Assembly: GCA_017415025.1 (NCBI GenBank)
Contig: JAFQJH010000017.1
Span: 1 to 64,000, forward strand
From: Clostridia bacterium
GTDB taxonomy: Bacteria > Bacillota > Clostridia > Oscillospirales > Acutalibacteraceae
Length of the DNA: 64,000 nucleotides
Reading direction: 5' to 3'
Every line of letters begins with the position of its first letter. Position 1 is the first letter of the stretch. Both the position numbers and the translations under genes were made by a program. The notes below the pieces were generated by a model. It searched no databases, had not been told where the DNA came from, and saw only the letters and a list, made by a program, of their open reading frames with translations. This document shows positions 45,074 to 54,629 of the stretch, piece after piece.

Positions 45074-46303
45074 TCAGTTATCCTTTAAAACAAACAGGTT
45101 CAGCTTTTCATACAGCTCTTTTCTTTGTGTCGCTTCGGCGGCAATTTTCTTCGGTTCAATCTTCGGTCTCTTTCCCAAAATTGAACGGATAACATATCTG
45201 CCGAGGAAGAAAAGCCATCCGAACGGCAAAAGCAGTTTAAAACGCTTTGAAGCAGGCCACTTTGCATAAACAACATCATTGACCGAATCAATAAATTGGG
45301 CAACCATTGATTTTCCTTCAATTCCGCCCTTTGATGCGTTTGATATGAGCAGACTCTCGTGAGTTCTCGCGCTCGATTTCTGACCAAAGTTGCCGCCCTT
45401 GAAGATATCCCTGACGACACCCTCTTCAAGCTCGCTGTCATGCTCGCCCGCCCAAGCCTTTTCGGGACAACCCAAAACCAGCGTACAGATACGGGTCATC
45501 AGCTTTGTAAAATCCCACAAGCCGATTGCTTTGAGCTTTTCTTCAAAAATACCGCAGAATTCGTCCTCCGAAAAAGCTTTAATGAAAACCGCCCAATCGC
45601 ACAGATGTCGGAGACCGATTCCCTCTGTTGTCAGGTGGTGCGACATATGCATAAGCATAATCAGACCGTGATGAAAAGCAGACGGAACAACGATTTTACC
45701 GAAAACAGTCTCCTGCTCGCGTGCACATTCAAGAAGGTCTGCCAGATATCCGTGTACGACCGCACCGACCTTGCCGTCAGGAATACCCGCAGGCTCAAAA
45801 TGCATCTCGTATCGGCATCCGTTATATTCATAAACAATATGATAGAAATGACCTCTGTCGCTTCGCACAAAGCCTTTTTCGGTGAGCAGCGCATCCGTCC
45901 TCTCGTAATCCGAGCGATTGATGAGAAAATCGACGTCACCCATTGAACGTACAAAGGCATCGGGATAGTATGCCGCGGAAGCCGCACCCTTGATTATCGT
46001 ATAGGGAATTCCTGCCGACTGCATTACGGAATGAAGAAATATGTGTGCATTGTTAACGGCAATGTTCCGGCTCATCTGCGGTTTGAGATAATTCCTGATG
46101 CCGTTTAGCTCTTCCTCATTGCATGTGTCCTTATTAAGCTTTGAAAAAGCAAGCACTGACACCGTCTGGATGTACGCTTCGTATTTGAGCAAGGTCCAAT
46201 CAACCGTATCAAAATCAATCTTATTCTCCGTCCCGTGCAAAGCATCAGAAATAAGAAAAAGGAGCACCTGTTCAGTTTCCGACAAAAAATCCAATTTACC
46301 CAC
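45074..46303 (-). CDS. Putative nucleotidyltransferase-fold protein (NTP_transf_5 type)
   Basis: A 409-residue cytoplasmic protein. The segment IPYTIIKGAASAAYYPDAF followed by RSMGDVDFLI matches the KG..YP....R...DiDlLv pattern of the NTP_transf_5 group of minimal nucleotidyltransferases, often found in capsule and bacteriocin clusters. HHGLIMLMHMSHHL and HLCDWAVFI further on are also typical. No substrate is known for the family. The C-terminus is basic, with a hydrophobic stretch LLLPFGWLFFLGRYV that could be membrane-associated. The start is a GTG at 46303, 8 bases after GGAGG. Confidence 0.75.
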   Translation of the reverse strand: MGKLDFLSETEQVLLFLISDALHGTENKIDFDTVDWTLLKYEAYIQTVSVLAFSKLNKDTCNEEELNGIRNYLKPQMSRNIAVNNAHIFLHSVMQSAGIPYTIIKGAASAAYYPDAFVRSMGDVDFLINRSDYERTDALLTEKGFVRSDRGHFYHIVYEYNGCRYEMHFEPAGIPDGKVGAVVHGYLADLLECAREQETVFGKIVVPSAFHHGLIMLMHMSHHLTTEGIGLRHLCDWAVFIKAFSEDEFCGIFEEKLKAIGLWDFTKLMTRICTLVLGCPEKAWAGEHDSELEEGVVRDIFKGGNFGQKSSARTHESLLISNASKGGIEGKSMVAQFIDSVNDVVYAKWPASKRFKLLLPFGWLFFLGRYVIRSILGKRPKIEPKKIAAEATQRKELYEKLNLFVLKDN

Positions 46304-46324
46304 TAAACAAGCCTCCTTTTTATA

Positions 46325-47587
46325 TTATATTCTTTCTATACAGGGTAACACCGCATTACCCCAATCCTTGAACCAGTGTTTGAGTTTCTTGGAATCATCG
46401 CTGTGCTCAATATTGAAGCGTAATGCAGGTGACACACAATCATAAAACATTACCGTACCCGCCTGATCTTCATCGTAAAGATGAAGGTTCACGGTATACT
46501 TACCCGGCACAAAGTAGGAAGTATCAAGTATATACTCTGCAGTATTCAAACCCTTTTTATGACTAAGCTCTCCGCCGAAAATAACACCGACGGGAGTAGT
46601 GTCAATACCTGTTATAATCATCTTCATCAGCAAACGTTCGTCATCATTCTCACTGTTCCACTCAATTCGGAACGGCACAACATCGCCATAACTGAATGTA
46701 TTGGTTTTTGCCTCATAAAGGTGAAGGTTCTGAAGTAAATGGCGTTTGTTGCATTTCGGATGTCGCTTAGCTTCTGAAGTATCAAAGAAGACAGCGTTAT
46801 CCATTTCATCGTTCTGCATATAAACAGCAATCGCTTCCTCTGTCGAACCTTCAAAAATCTTTTTACCGTGACCAAGCACAATACAACGCTGGCAAAGGCT
46901 CTTTACCGTCGCCATATTGTGGCTTACATAAACAACGGTTCTTCCGTCCTCTTCCGCAACCTTTTTCATTCTGTTGATACATTTATTCTGGAAATTTACA
47001 TCACCGACAGCGAGAACCTCATCCATAATAAGAATTTCACTGTCAAGATGCGATGCAACGGAGAAAGCGAGCTTGACCTTCATACCACTTGAATATCTTT
47101 TAACGGGAGTATCTATAAACTGTCCGACTTCGGAAAATTCGACAATCTCATCGAATTTCTTGTCGATTTCCGCCCTGCTCATACCAAGAATCGCACCGTT
47201 AAGGTATACGTTTTCTCTTCCCGTAAGTTCAGGGTGGAATCCTGTTCCTACCTCAAGCATACTCGTAATTCTGCCGTTGAGATAAATATTTCCCTTTGTC
47301 GGCGCAGTAACACGGCAAATCAATTTAAGAATAGTCGATTTGCCCGCGCCGTTGTGACCGAGAATACCTACTGTTTCACCTTTTTTTATATCAAAGGATA
47401 AATCATCCAACGCCAAAAAACGCTCATTTTTTTCGTGTGCCTTTTCGCCGATTTTAAGATTTGGATCTTCCTTATGTAACAGCTTGGCAAGACCCGACTG
47501 TATTTCAGCCTTGAGTGTTGCACCGCCGATTGCACCGAGGCGATACTGTTTTGAAACATTTTCAACTCTTATAGCTAACTCTTCCAT
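46325..47587 (-). CDS. Polysaccharide ABC exporter ATPase with cargo-binding tail (Wzt/TagH type)
   Basis: A 420-residue ATPase. The N-terminal ABC domain (to about 245) has Walker A GHNGAGKS, signature YSSGMKVKLAFS and Walker B ILIMDEVLAVGD, with the hallmark RITSMLEVGTGFHPELTG of polysaccharide exporters. A C-terminal beta-rich domain (about 270-420) resembles Wzt carbohydrate-binding domains that recognise the finished chain end. It pairs with the permease just upstream. I use the ATG at 47587 with AGGTG before it; a GTG at 47599 overlaps the permease stop. Confidence 0.92.
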   Translation of the reverse strand: MEELAIRVENVSKQYRLGAIGGATLKAEIQSGLAKLLHKEDPNLKIGEKAHEKNERFLALDDLSFDIKKGETVGILGHNGAGKSTILKLICRVTAPTKGNIYLNGRITSMLEVGTGFHPELTGRENVYLNGAILGMSRAEIDKKFDEIVEFSEVGQFIDTPVKRYSSGMKVKLAFSVASHLDSEILIMDEVLAVGDVNFQNKCINRMKKVAEEDGRTVVYVSHNMATVKSLCQRCIVLGHGKKIFEGSTEEAIAVYMQNDEMDNAVFFDTSEAKRHPKCNKRHLLQNLHLYEAKTNTFSYGDVVPFRIEWNSENDDERLLMKMIITGIDTTPVGVIFGGELSHKKGLNTAEYILDTSYFVPGKYTVNLHLYDEDQAGTVMFYDCVSPALRFNIEHSDDSKKLKHWFKDWGNAVLPCIERI

Positions 47588-47595
47588 CGCACACC

Positions 47596-48453
47596 TCACA
47601 CTGTATCCATAAATGTCTTTTCAGCTTTGCTGAACATTACAGCACCGATACAAGCAACCGCTACCGTTGTCACACAACTGATTACATAAAACAACCAATC
47701 AATCTCTCCTATACCAAGGAAAGCATATCTGAATATATTAATTGAAGGTGTAACCGGATTAAGCATATAAATCTTGTACAACAAAGTTCCCGGAGCAAGC
47801 TGAGAACGGCTAAACATATCATACGCTACCGGAGAGCAATATGACCACAGGCTGACACCAAAACCAACTACCATTCCAAGATCACGGTATTTTGTTGTTA
47901 AGGAAGTAATTACCATTCCAAAGCCCATTCCCAAAACTGCAAGCTGAATCAATAACACCGGTGTCATAAGCACAAATAGATTCGGTGCAACACCTGCATC
48001 GGTGATCATATAGTAAACAAGGAAACAAAGCATAAATGCAAACTGAATAAAGAAGCCTATAAACTGCGAAATCGCTGTTGAAAGAGGCATAACGAGACGT
48101 GGAAAATAAACCTTTCCCAAAATACCGGCATTACCGGCGAATGTGTTTGAAACCGAAGAAAGACAGCTTGAAAAGAGAGTCCACACTATTGTTCCCGAAA
48201 GATAGAATATAAAATTCGGAACACCCGATGCTCCGAGTCCCGCAATATTTCCGAAAAACACGGAATAAACGACCGTTGTAAAAAACGGCTGGATAATTGC
48301 CCATGCAGGACCAAGAACTGTCTGCTTATACTTTGCAACAAAGGTGCGCCTTACAAACAGCAAGATAAGGTCTTTGCATTTTGTAAGACCTTTTATGTCC
48401 ATATCAAAAAACTTGTTTTCTGATTTTACAATCGTTGTCCATTTTTGTTCCAT
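47596..48453 (-). CDS. Polysaccharide ABC exporter permease (Wzm/TagG type)
   Basis: A 285-residue ABC-2 membrane protein with six helices. The amphipathic N-terminus is followed by LILLFVRRTFVAKYKQTVLGPAWAIIQP, the classical Wzm/TagG/RfbA entry motif. A central NTFAGNAGILGKVYFPRLVMPL segment and the final LNPVTPSINIFRYAFLG loop are family marks. With the ATPase it moves undecaprenyl-linked glycan or teichoic-acid-like polymer across the membrane. Confidence 0.93.
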   Translation of the reverse strand: MEQKWTTIVKSENKFFDMDIKGLTKCKDLILLFVRRTFVAKYKQTVLGPAWAIIQPFFTTVVYSVFFGNIAGLGASGVPNFIFYLSGTIVWTLFSSCLSSVSNTFAGNAGILGKVYFPRLVMPLSTAISQFIGFFIQFAFMLCFLVYYMITDAGVAPNLFVLMTPVLLIQLAVLGMGFGMVITSLTTKYRDLGMVVGFGVSLWSYCSPVAYDMFSRSQLAPGTLLYKIYMLNPVTPSINIFRYAFLGIGEIDWLFYVISCVTTVAVACIGAVMFSKAEKTFMDTV

Positions 48454-48456
48454 AGT

Positions 48457-49371
48457 TTATCTCCTGTGTTTCTTTGGAAGTTCTATCCATTCACCAAGTC
48501 TTGTTTCCCAAGGTTCGTTAAAAGGCAACATACTTCCATGATGAAAAAAAGTTAATTCTCCAACTGCAAGTAAATCCTTCCAAATATTAAAATCCACTCT
48601 TAAAAATGGTAGCCCATCAGATAGTTTTTCTGCTAAAGATATCATTTTTTGAAAATTTTGAGGTTTTTTATATAGAGTCTCTGATGTTTTTTTTTGTAAA
48701 ATACGTATAGGTTGCCAATCAACAGTATAATAATCTTCTTTTAACTCTCCATTGAATCTATCTGCATAAATAGCTATTAACTGTACTTTACCGTTGAAGC
48801 AACAAAATTTATAATCTATAGGCGCTTCCCCTTTTTGGGGCTCCATAAACTTCTCACAAATAATCTTTCTCGGCACATCTTTATACGGCCACTCTCTCAG
48901 CTTTTTGTAATAATCCCGCTTAAGTCTCCCTCTGAGTTCTTCTTTTACTTTCTCAATATCCAATTCACTCTTATCACGGCATATAATAACACCATTATCA
49001 TGATTACACTTAAGCACAAATTCATTGGGCAAAGCATCAAAATCGATTTCATCCGGAGAATCCCATACTCCTAAAAGAGGTACCAGATACTCTTCACCAA
49101 TTTTCTCAGCAATATATTCTCTGGCTTTATACTTATCAACCATTATAGTATACTCAGGTCGACGGTCATACAGTTTTAGCCAATTTTGCTTTTCATTAAA
49201 GGTTTTTGGATTTTTTAAATTCAGTTTTTTTCCAGTTCGTTGCTTATAGAGCATGTTCAGATAAATCTTATCCGGTAAAATACAGGTATAAGTTCCTTCG
49301 GTAGTAAAGTATTTCTTATAGAAATTGATAAGATTCCTTTTCAACCTATAAAGCGATTCAATCAACAGCAT
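48457..49371 (-). CDS. TupA-like ATP-grasp glycosyltransferase-associated protein
   Basis: A 304-residue protein of the ATPgrasp_TupA family found in capsule and teichuronopeptide loci. Seen are NPKTFNEKQNWLKLYDR, MVDKYKAREYIAEKIGEEYLVPLLGVWD, PNEFVLKCNHDNG, ICEKFME and the acidic RVDFNIW near the end, which fit ATP-grasp lysine and Mg-binding positions. TupA of Bacillus links glutamate to glucuronate polymer; here a similar amide link to the HexNAcA sugar would make sense but is inference. The gene is distinctly AT-rich compared with its neighbours. It overlaps the DUF1919 gene by 14 bases. Confidence 0.85.
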   Translation of the reverse strand: MLLIESLYRLKRNLINFYKKYFTTEGTYTCILPDKIYLNMLYKQRTGKKLNLKNPKTFNEKQNWLKLYDRRPEYTIMVDKYKAREYIAEKIGEEYLVPLLGVWDSPDEIDFDALPNEFVLKCNHDNGVIICRDKSELDIEKVKEELRGRLKRDYYKKLREWPYKDVPRKIICEKFMEPQKGEAPIDYKFCCFNGKVQLIAIYADRFNGELKEDYYTVDWQPIRILQKKTSETLYKKPQNFQKMISLAEKLSDGLPFLRVDFNIWKDLLAVGELTFFHHGSMLPFNEPWETRLGEWIELPKKHRR

Positions 49372-50068
49372 TATTCATATCTCCATTGGTTTTTATAATA
49401 TTATACCGTTCCGGTTGTTTTCCTAACAACTTTACCAAGCTTATATTTCCAGGGAAAGGCTCAGTATCTCTATAAATGCCTTCTTCTCGCCAATCCTCTT
49501 TCCAATATACTTCGCTTTTGTATTTCAACGGCAACCGGTTATTCAGAAAAAACTTATTTTTGAAAGGTAGCGAATCAAAACCCTGGATTTCTTTTTCCGT
49601 ACACAGATCCATCCTTGACATTTTAATGATAATATTATTAAAATTCACCCTAGCTTTTCTGCGTTCCCACTTTTCTTTTACCTCGGCTTGTGATTTGTAG
49701 TGCAGAAAAACAATTTCCACATCGCCTAACAAACCTATTGGTTTATCTGTCTGATTTCTTTCTTTTAACACCTCATAATACTTTGATTCTGACGCCTCTA
49801 TGAATTCTAACGGCATTTCGAGATATCTTCGCAAATCCGAAACAAACTTTATATAATCCGGTGCAAAGAAGTACAAGCCAACCGTCGGTGACAAATATGG
49901 CATATCAAGATATTGATATGTTCGTCCCGCCCAGCAGTTGTTGGAAATTATCGTAAATTTCCTGTTTTTCAGAAACAGCTTTGTAAAAAAACGTCTTATT
50001 TCATACGGTCTGTCTTTTAACCAACGGCAAAAATTATTCAGTTTTCTTTTAAGATACACACCTTTCAT
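49358..50068 (-). CDS. DUF1919 family protein (exopolysaccharide locus)
   Basis: A 236-residue protein matching DUF1919: FTIISNNCWAGRTYQYLDM, PYLSPTVGLYFFAPDYIKF, RRYLEMPLEFIEAS, GDVEIVFLHYKSQAEVKEKWERRKARVN and KIMSR-like KMSRMDLC. The family occurs in polysaccharide loci of many bacteria and its activity is not established, though a transferase role is often assumed. It is AT-rich like its partner. GGAGG lies 5 bases before the ATG. Confidence 0.85.
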   Translation of the reverse strand: MKGVYLKRKLNNFCRWLKDRPYEIRRFFTKLFLKNRKFTIISNNCWAGRTYQYLDMPYLSPTVGLYFFAPDYIKFVSDLRRYLEMPLEFIEASESKYYEVLKERNQTDKPIGLLGDVEIVFLHYKSQAEVKEKWERRKARVNFNNIIIKMSRMDLCTEKEIQGFDSLPFKNKFFLNNRLPLKYKSEVYWKEDWREEGIYRDTEPFPGNISLVKLLGKQPERYNIIKTNGDMNNAVD

Positions 50069-50081
50069 AATTCCTCCGTTG

Positions 50082-51296
50082 TCACGTTACACTTTCTATA
50101 TATTCAATCCACTGCTTTGCAATGTTTTCAGCACTTAACAGCTCTCGTATCTTTGCTGCATTCTTTGAGCACCTTTCGCGAAGTTCGTCATCCTCAATCA
50201 TTCTCTTCATCGCAAAATAGAGAGCATCCACATCCTTCATCGGAACAAGCAAACCGTTTTCCTCATAAGAAATCATTTCCCTTGCTCCTCCGCCCAGACA
50301 ATCCGTGCATACACAAGGAAGTCCTATCGCCATAGCTTCAATCATTGAATTTGACAAGCCCTCAAAATCCGAAGAAGAGACAAACACAGTGCAATCACGG
50401 ATCATTCTGTGCACATCCTGCCGAGGAGGCAATATTTTTATATAATCCGCCGCACCAAGCTTCTCTATCACATCAATAAGCTTTTTCCTTATGCTATTTT
50501 CATTTTCCGTAACTGTATTTCCGTATATTTCCAATGAATACTCCGGATATTCTTCGTGCAGTTTTATAAACGCATTTATCATCAACGGAAGGTTTTTTTG
50601 CTCGGCAATTCTACAGAAATTAACAATAACCTTGCGCCTTCCTCCTTTATGCGGCTCCGGCAAATCGGGCTTTACCGGATTTCGGATCACCACTGCATTT
50701 TTGAAAGTGTTTTCGAAAAATTCAAGCTCATCATGAGTTTGTAAAACTGCACCCGAAGCATTTTTCAGTAAATGCAATAATTGCTGCTTTTTTTTCTCAT
50801 CTTTCGGGAAATCAACCTCCGGAGCGTTTCTTTCGGCATATATTACCTTACTGCCGAAAAGCTTAGTCGCACAAAAGGTCATATCAAAATACTCCACACC
50901 AAAGGTTATATATATACTGTCCTGATGCTTCGCTGCATACGGCAGCATAGCCTCACCTTTGCGGATTTCACGAATAGCATTTTCTGCTTTTATATCCTGA
51001 GCAGGAAAGCCTTTCGTAACATATCTCCACTTTTTCAGCAGGCTGATTTTTTTTGCCTGTTTTCTTTTAATTTTGTTGACTTCTGCATCATTCTTACAAA
51101 AGGAAGAAAACTTCTTTAAAGAAACAAGCTTTACACCCTCCGCACGGGTAAAGAACACATCATCTGCTATTTCCCCGGTAACAAGTATGTCGACATCATA
51201 ACCATTTTTCGCAAACTCATTTGCCAGATTTGTTGATCGCATCGGGACTCCGCCGTTTTTATAATTACCGATAACAAATACGATGTGCTTCATCAT
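50082..51296 (-). CDS. Glycosyltransferase family 4 (module 1)
   Basis: A 404-residue GT-B enzyme transferring a sugar from a nucleotide donor with retention. The N-domain opens IVFVIGNYKNGGVPMRSTNLA. The C-domain has VVIRNPVKPDLPEP-like NPVKPDLP, then SSSDFEGLSNSMIEAMAIGLP, which includes the EX7E donor site. It is a close relative of the GT4 genes at 52386 and 55799: all share the N-P-(V/I)-K linker and AMAIG(L/M)P-VCTDC. Its start overlaps the GT2 stop by four bases. The donor and acceptor are unknown. Confidence 0.9.
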   Translation of the reverse strand: MMKHIVFVIGNYKNGGVPMRSTNLANEFAKNGYDVDILVTGEIADDVFFTRAEGVKLVSLKKFSSFCKNDAEVNKIKRKQAKKISLLKKWRYVTKGFPAQDIKAENAIREIRKGEAMLPYAAKHQDSIYITFGVEYFDMTFCATKLFGSKVIYAERNAPEVDFPKDEKKKQQLLHLLKNASGAVLQTHDELEFFENTFKNAVVIRNPVKPDLPEPHKGGRRKVIVNFCRIAEQKNLPLMINAFIKLHEEYPEYSLEIYGNTVTENENSIRKKLIDVIEKLGAADYIKILPPRQDVHRMIRDCTVFVSSSDFEGLSNSMIEAMAIGLPCVCTDCLGGGAREMISYEENGLLVPMKDVDALYFAMKRMIEDDELRERCSKNAAKIRELLSAENIAKQWIEYIESVT

Positions 51297-52393
51297 CTCT
51301 TCCCTCTGAGTGTTCTATAAACAGGATTTTCAGTAAGAACATTAATCACCGGATTAATATATTTTCTTCTGAACTCTGCTTTTTGTTTATATTTTTCGGT
51401 ATAAGAGAGAAATCTTTCTGCTTTCTTTTCAAAAATAAATTCATAATATTTACGGTAAAGCGGACTGAGCTTTTCCGTCGGTATGTGACCCCTAAACCGC
51501 TCGCATATCGGATCGTTAATTATCTCATTAATAATCTCAACACGCTTTTCCCTGTCATTAGGACAAAGCGGCTTCATCTCGTTTTCAATGCAATCAGTCA
51601 CAAAAAAGAATGCACGCAAGTGCATCTGATCCATAAGGTCAAGCTCTTTAAAACGCTCTGTGTCCTTATATAAAATCTCTATAAGGTAAGTATAAAGCTG
51701 CCACATATTTTTTGTGTAACCGCGTGAAAGCGAATCTGCAACAACACGGTTATGATACAACGGCTCAGCAATATAATAATAGTTCTGCGCCGCTAATGTT
51801 GCTTCATACGTAAGCTGTAAATCCTGACTCCTGCGAAGTCTTCGATCGAATTTGATGTTATTTTTTTTCAGGGTTTCGGTTTTGTATATTCGCAAGCAAT
51901 TTGACCATCTTATTGCTCTCTTACTTCCATTTTTACCGACATAAGCCAAGGTTTTCGGCAAAATATCACTCTTGATTCTTTCACGACCATAAGGACCTTG
52001 CGGCACTTCGGGTGTAAAAACATATCCGTTTTCATTCTGCATACAATTGCAAAATACGATATCAGAATCATTGGATTTCGCTGACGTATACATTTTTTCG
52101 TACATATCCTGCTCGACCCAGTCATCGGAATCGACAAAGCCTATATACTCACCCTTTGCAATTTTCATACCGTCATCACGGGTAGCAGCAAGGCCTTCGT
52201 TTTCCTTGCGAAAATAGATAGCTCTCTCATCATCAAGATATTTCTTGCAGATTTCAGCGCTTCTGTCTGTTGAGCCGTCGTCAATGAGTATAATCTCAAT
52301 GTCCTTAAGAGTCTGGTTTACGATGCTGTCGAGGCACTGTTCAAGATATTTTTCCGCATTGTATATAGGAACTATGACACTGACTTTAATCAT
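51293..52393 (-). CDS. Glycosyltransferase family 2 (module 1)
   Basis: A 366-residue GT-A enzyme. The nucleotide-binding start VSVIVPIYNAEKYLEQCLDS and IEIILIDDGSTDRS are standard. GYIGFVDSDDW carries the DXD metal motif (about residues 88-98). The C-terminal ~150 residues are helical and basic (RKYYEFIFEKKAERF), perhaps for membrane contact. It resembles the other GT2 genes at 53564 and 57006. Confidence 0.92.
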   Translation of the reverse strand: MIKVSVIVPIYNAEKYLEQCLDSIVNQTLKDIEIILIDDGSTDRSAEICKKYLDDERAIYFRKENEGLAATRDDGMKIAKGEYIGFVDSDDWVEQDMYEKMYTSAKSNDSDIVFCNCMQNENGYVFTPEVPQGPYGRERIKSDILPKTLAYVGKNGSKRAIRWSNCLRIYKTETLKKNNIKFDRRLRRSQDLQLTYEATLAAQNYYYIAEPLYHNRVVADSLSRGYTKNMWQLYTYLIEILYKDTERFKELDLMDQMHLRAFFFVTDCIENEMKPLCPNDREKRVEIINEIINDPICERFRGHIPTEKLSPLYRKYYEFIFEKKAERFLSYTEKYKQKAEFRRKYINPVINVLTENPVYRTLRGKR

Positions 52394-53567
52394 CTATTAT
52401 TTCCGTCCATTTCTCAATAATCTTGTCCAATGACTGTTCTTCTCTGATTTTAACGGCGTTGCGCGATAATTTTTCTGCAAGGCCTTCTTCTTCGACAATA
52501 CGTTTCATAGCTTTCGCTAATGCTTCGGCGTCCTTAATAGGCACAAGAAGTCCATTCTCACCGTCACGTATAACAGCTCTTGCTCCGCCGGCAGGACAAT
52601 CTGTGCACACGCACGGAAGACCGATTGCCATAGCTTCAAGCATAGAATTTGACATACCTTCATGATTAGAAGATGATACAAACATCGAAAACTCTCTTAT
52701 AAATATATGCACATCTTTTTTTGCCGGAAGGATATGCACATATTCTGAACATTTGTTTTTAATTATACTCTCTTCAATTTTCAGTGAATAATCGTCAAAA
52801 GAATTTCCGATCAAATACAAATCATAATCGTTATAATCGTTATGAAAAATAGTGAATGCTTCCACCAATAATGTAATATTTTTTTCTTCAGAAATCCTGC
52901 AGAAATTAACAATCTTCTTCTGCCTTTCTCCGTTATACGCTTCGGGTAAGTCCGGCTTGACAGGGTTAAATATAACCGTTCCGCTGACGCCGATATTCTG
53001 CTCATACCATTCTTTTACATCAGGAGACTGAAAAACAATCTTGTCTGCATCTTTGAATTTATTTTTCATAAACGCCATTGTCGTCTTGCTCAAAAGTGAC
53101 TGACAGGGATCTCCCCGTTCGGATATTACCACCTTATTATTCTTGCCCGTTGTAAGCAAAGTCATAAAAATCGAATCGTAAAGAAAGGCCACGGCTGTTG
53201 TATTTTTATTTTTTCTGAAATAGTTGCGTAACCATTTCACATGCTTGTAATTTCGGGAACAATATTTCAGAATTGATGATTTTTCTGCGCCGTGTTTAAT
53301 TCTCAGTTTACCGACCAATCTCGCCCAAAGCATAATCAGCTTCGGCTTTTGCGACACTGTAGTACCTTTATTTATTTCGTCAGGCAAAGAAATAACTTCT
53401 ATTCTCTTGTCTACGGCAGAAAGCTCGGCTTCACTGAGAGACTGATGTGTCAGAATCAGTGTCACCCGTTTGCCCGCATCGGCAAAGGCTTTGCTCAAAA
53501 GAGAAACTACTCTCTCCGCACCCCCGCCGTTCATAACTTTTATCAGAAAAACTATTTGTTTTTTCAT
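52386..53567 (-). CDS. Glycosyltransferase family 4 (module 2)
   Basis: A 393-residue GT-B enzyme. The N-terminal VFLIKVMNGGGAERVVSLLS contains the glycine loop typical of GT4. FNPVKPDLPEAY marks the domain link, and SSSNHEGMSNSMLEAMAIGLP holds the EX7E motif. The C-terminal LVPIKDAEALAKAMKRIVEE matches the paralogues. It overlaps its GT2 neighbours on both sides (8 bases with the gene at 51293, 4 with the one at 53564). Confidence 0.92.
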   Translation of the reverse strand: MKKQIVFLIKVMNGGGAERVVSLLSKAFADAGKRVTLILTHQSLSEAELSAVDKRIEVISLPDEINKGTTVSQKPKLIMLWARLVGKLRIKHGAEKSSILKYCSRNYKHVKWLRNYFRKNKNTTAVAFLYDSIFMTLLTTGKNNKVVISERGDPCQSLLSKTTMAFMKNKFKDADKIVFQSPDVKEWYEQNIGVSGTVIFNPVKPDLPEAYNGERQKKIVNFCRISEEKNITLLVEAFTIFHNDYNDYDLYLIGNSFDDYSLKIEESIIKNKCSEYVHILPAKKDVHIFIREFSMFVSSSNHEGMSNSMLEAMAIGLPCVCTDCPAGGARAVIRDGENGLLVPIKDAEALAKAMKRIVEEEGLAEKLSRNAVKIREEQSLDKIIEKWTEIIDD

Positions 53568-54622
53568 TTACCCAGCACCTTTGATTTCAAATCGCGGATC
53601 TTTCTGATTGCTTTTTTCTTTATAAAGAAAAGTATAATTGAAACATATTTTTTGCTTTTTAATTTTTCGAATAAATACCTGTATGATTTATTTTCGTACT
53701 CATTAGGATTGTTTTCCACGCCCTCCGGCAGCATAGATGACCAGTTATAATTCAGAATAATTCTGATATCTTTAACGCTTCCGGCGTTTTCCATATATTT
53801 TGAAAACGTATACATCGTTTCATTAAGCCAGCGAGCCTTAAGCTTTTTGTGGGTTTCTTCGTCATCCATACCCCATGTGGGAAGAAGCTCGGTTAATCTG
53901 TCGTAGACATAAAGTATGTTTTTTTTGTCTATATCTGCCGTTGAAAAGCTTCGGGAAACACTCTGTAAATTAGTTCTGTAATTGTATAACGGCTCATTGA
54001 TGTATACTATTTTTTCTGCCATAGTAATTAGATTGATTGATTGAAACCAATCTTCAGCCATTGTTTTATTATAATAAAAACTATAATTTGTTGTGTCTTG
54101 TCGAAGTCCTTCTGTTTTTATCGCTTTTGTCCATATTGGAGTCGTATTGGTCGAAAAAAGCAAGTTTGAATACAACTCGTTTTTCTTTTCATCTTCATAA
54201 ACTGTTTCAACATCAGATAACCCAGACCTTTTGGGGACTTTGATTTCGTCATTGTAATACCAATATGAATATATAATTATATCAGTATCCAAATTTCTGT
54301 TAAAAGCCCCTTCAACCGTTGACAGAAGATTTGTTTCAACAAAATCGTCTGAATCTATAAACAAACACACCTCACCTGTTGCGTTATCTATTCCGATTTT
54401 TCGCGCAGAGACAACGCCCTCGTTCTTTTTGTGAATAACTTTTACTATTGAAGGGTTCTGTTTGGCATATCTGTCGCAAATGCTCCCCGAGCTGTCCGTT
54501 GAACCGTCATCCACGAGTATAATTTCATATTCGCCGTTATAATCCTGCAAAAGCAATGAATCGACACACTGTTCCAGATATTTTTCAACATTATAAACAG
54601 GAACAAGTATGCTGAATTTCAT
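53564..54622 (-). CDS. Glycosyltransferase family 2 (module 2)
   Basis: A 352-residue GT-A enzyme beginning FSILVPVYNVEKYLEQCVDS, with YEIILVDDGSTDSSGSICD and the metal motif CLFIDSDDF. The C-terminus is lysine-rich (KKKAIRKIRDLKSK). Near-identical N-terminal wording to the GT2 at 57006 (DDGSTDSSGSICD) points to recent common origin. The gene is AT-rich. Confidence 0.92.
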   Translation of the reverse strand: MKFSILVPVYNVEKYLEQCVDSLLLQDYNGEYEIILVDDGSTDSSGSICDRYAKQNPSIVKVIHKKNEGVVSARKIGIDNATGEVCLFIDSDDFVETNLLSTVEGAFNRNLDTDIIIYSYWYYNDEIKVPKRSGLSDVETVYEDEKKNELYSNLLFSTNTTPIWTKAIKTEGLRQDTTNYSFYYNKTMAEDWFQSINLITMAEKIVYINEPLYNYRTNLQSVSRSFSTADIDKKNILYVYDRLTELLPTWGMDDEETHKKLKARWLNETMYTFSKYMENAGSVKDIRIILNYNWSSMLPEGVENNPNEYENKSYRYLFEKLKSKKYVSIILFFIKKKAIRKIRDLKSKVLGK

Positions 54623-54629
54623 AACCTTT

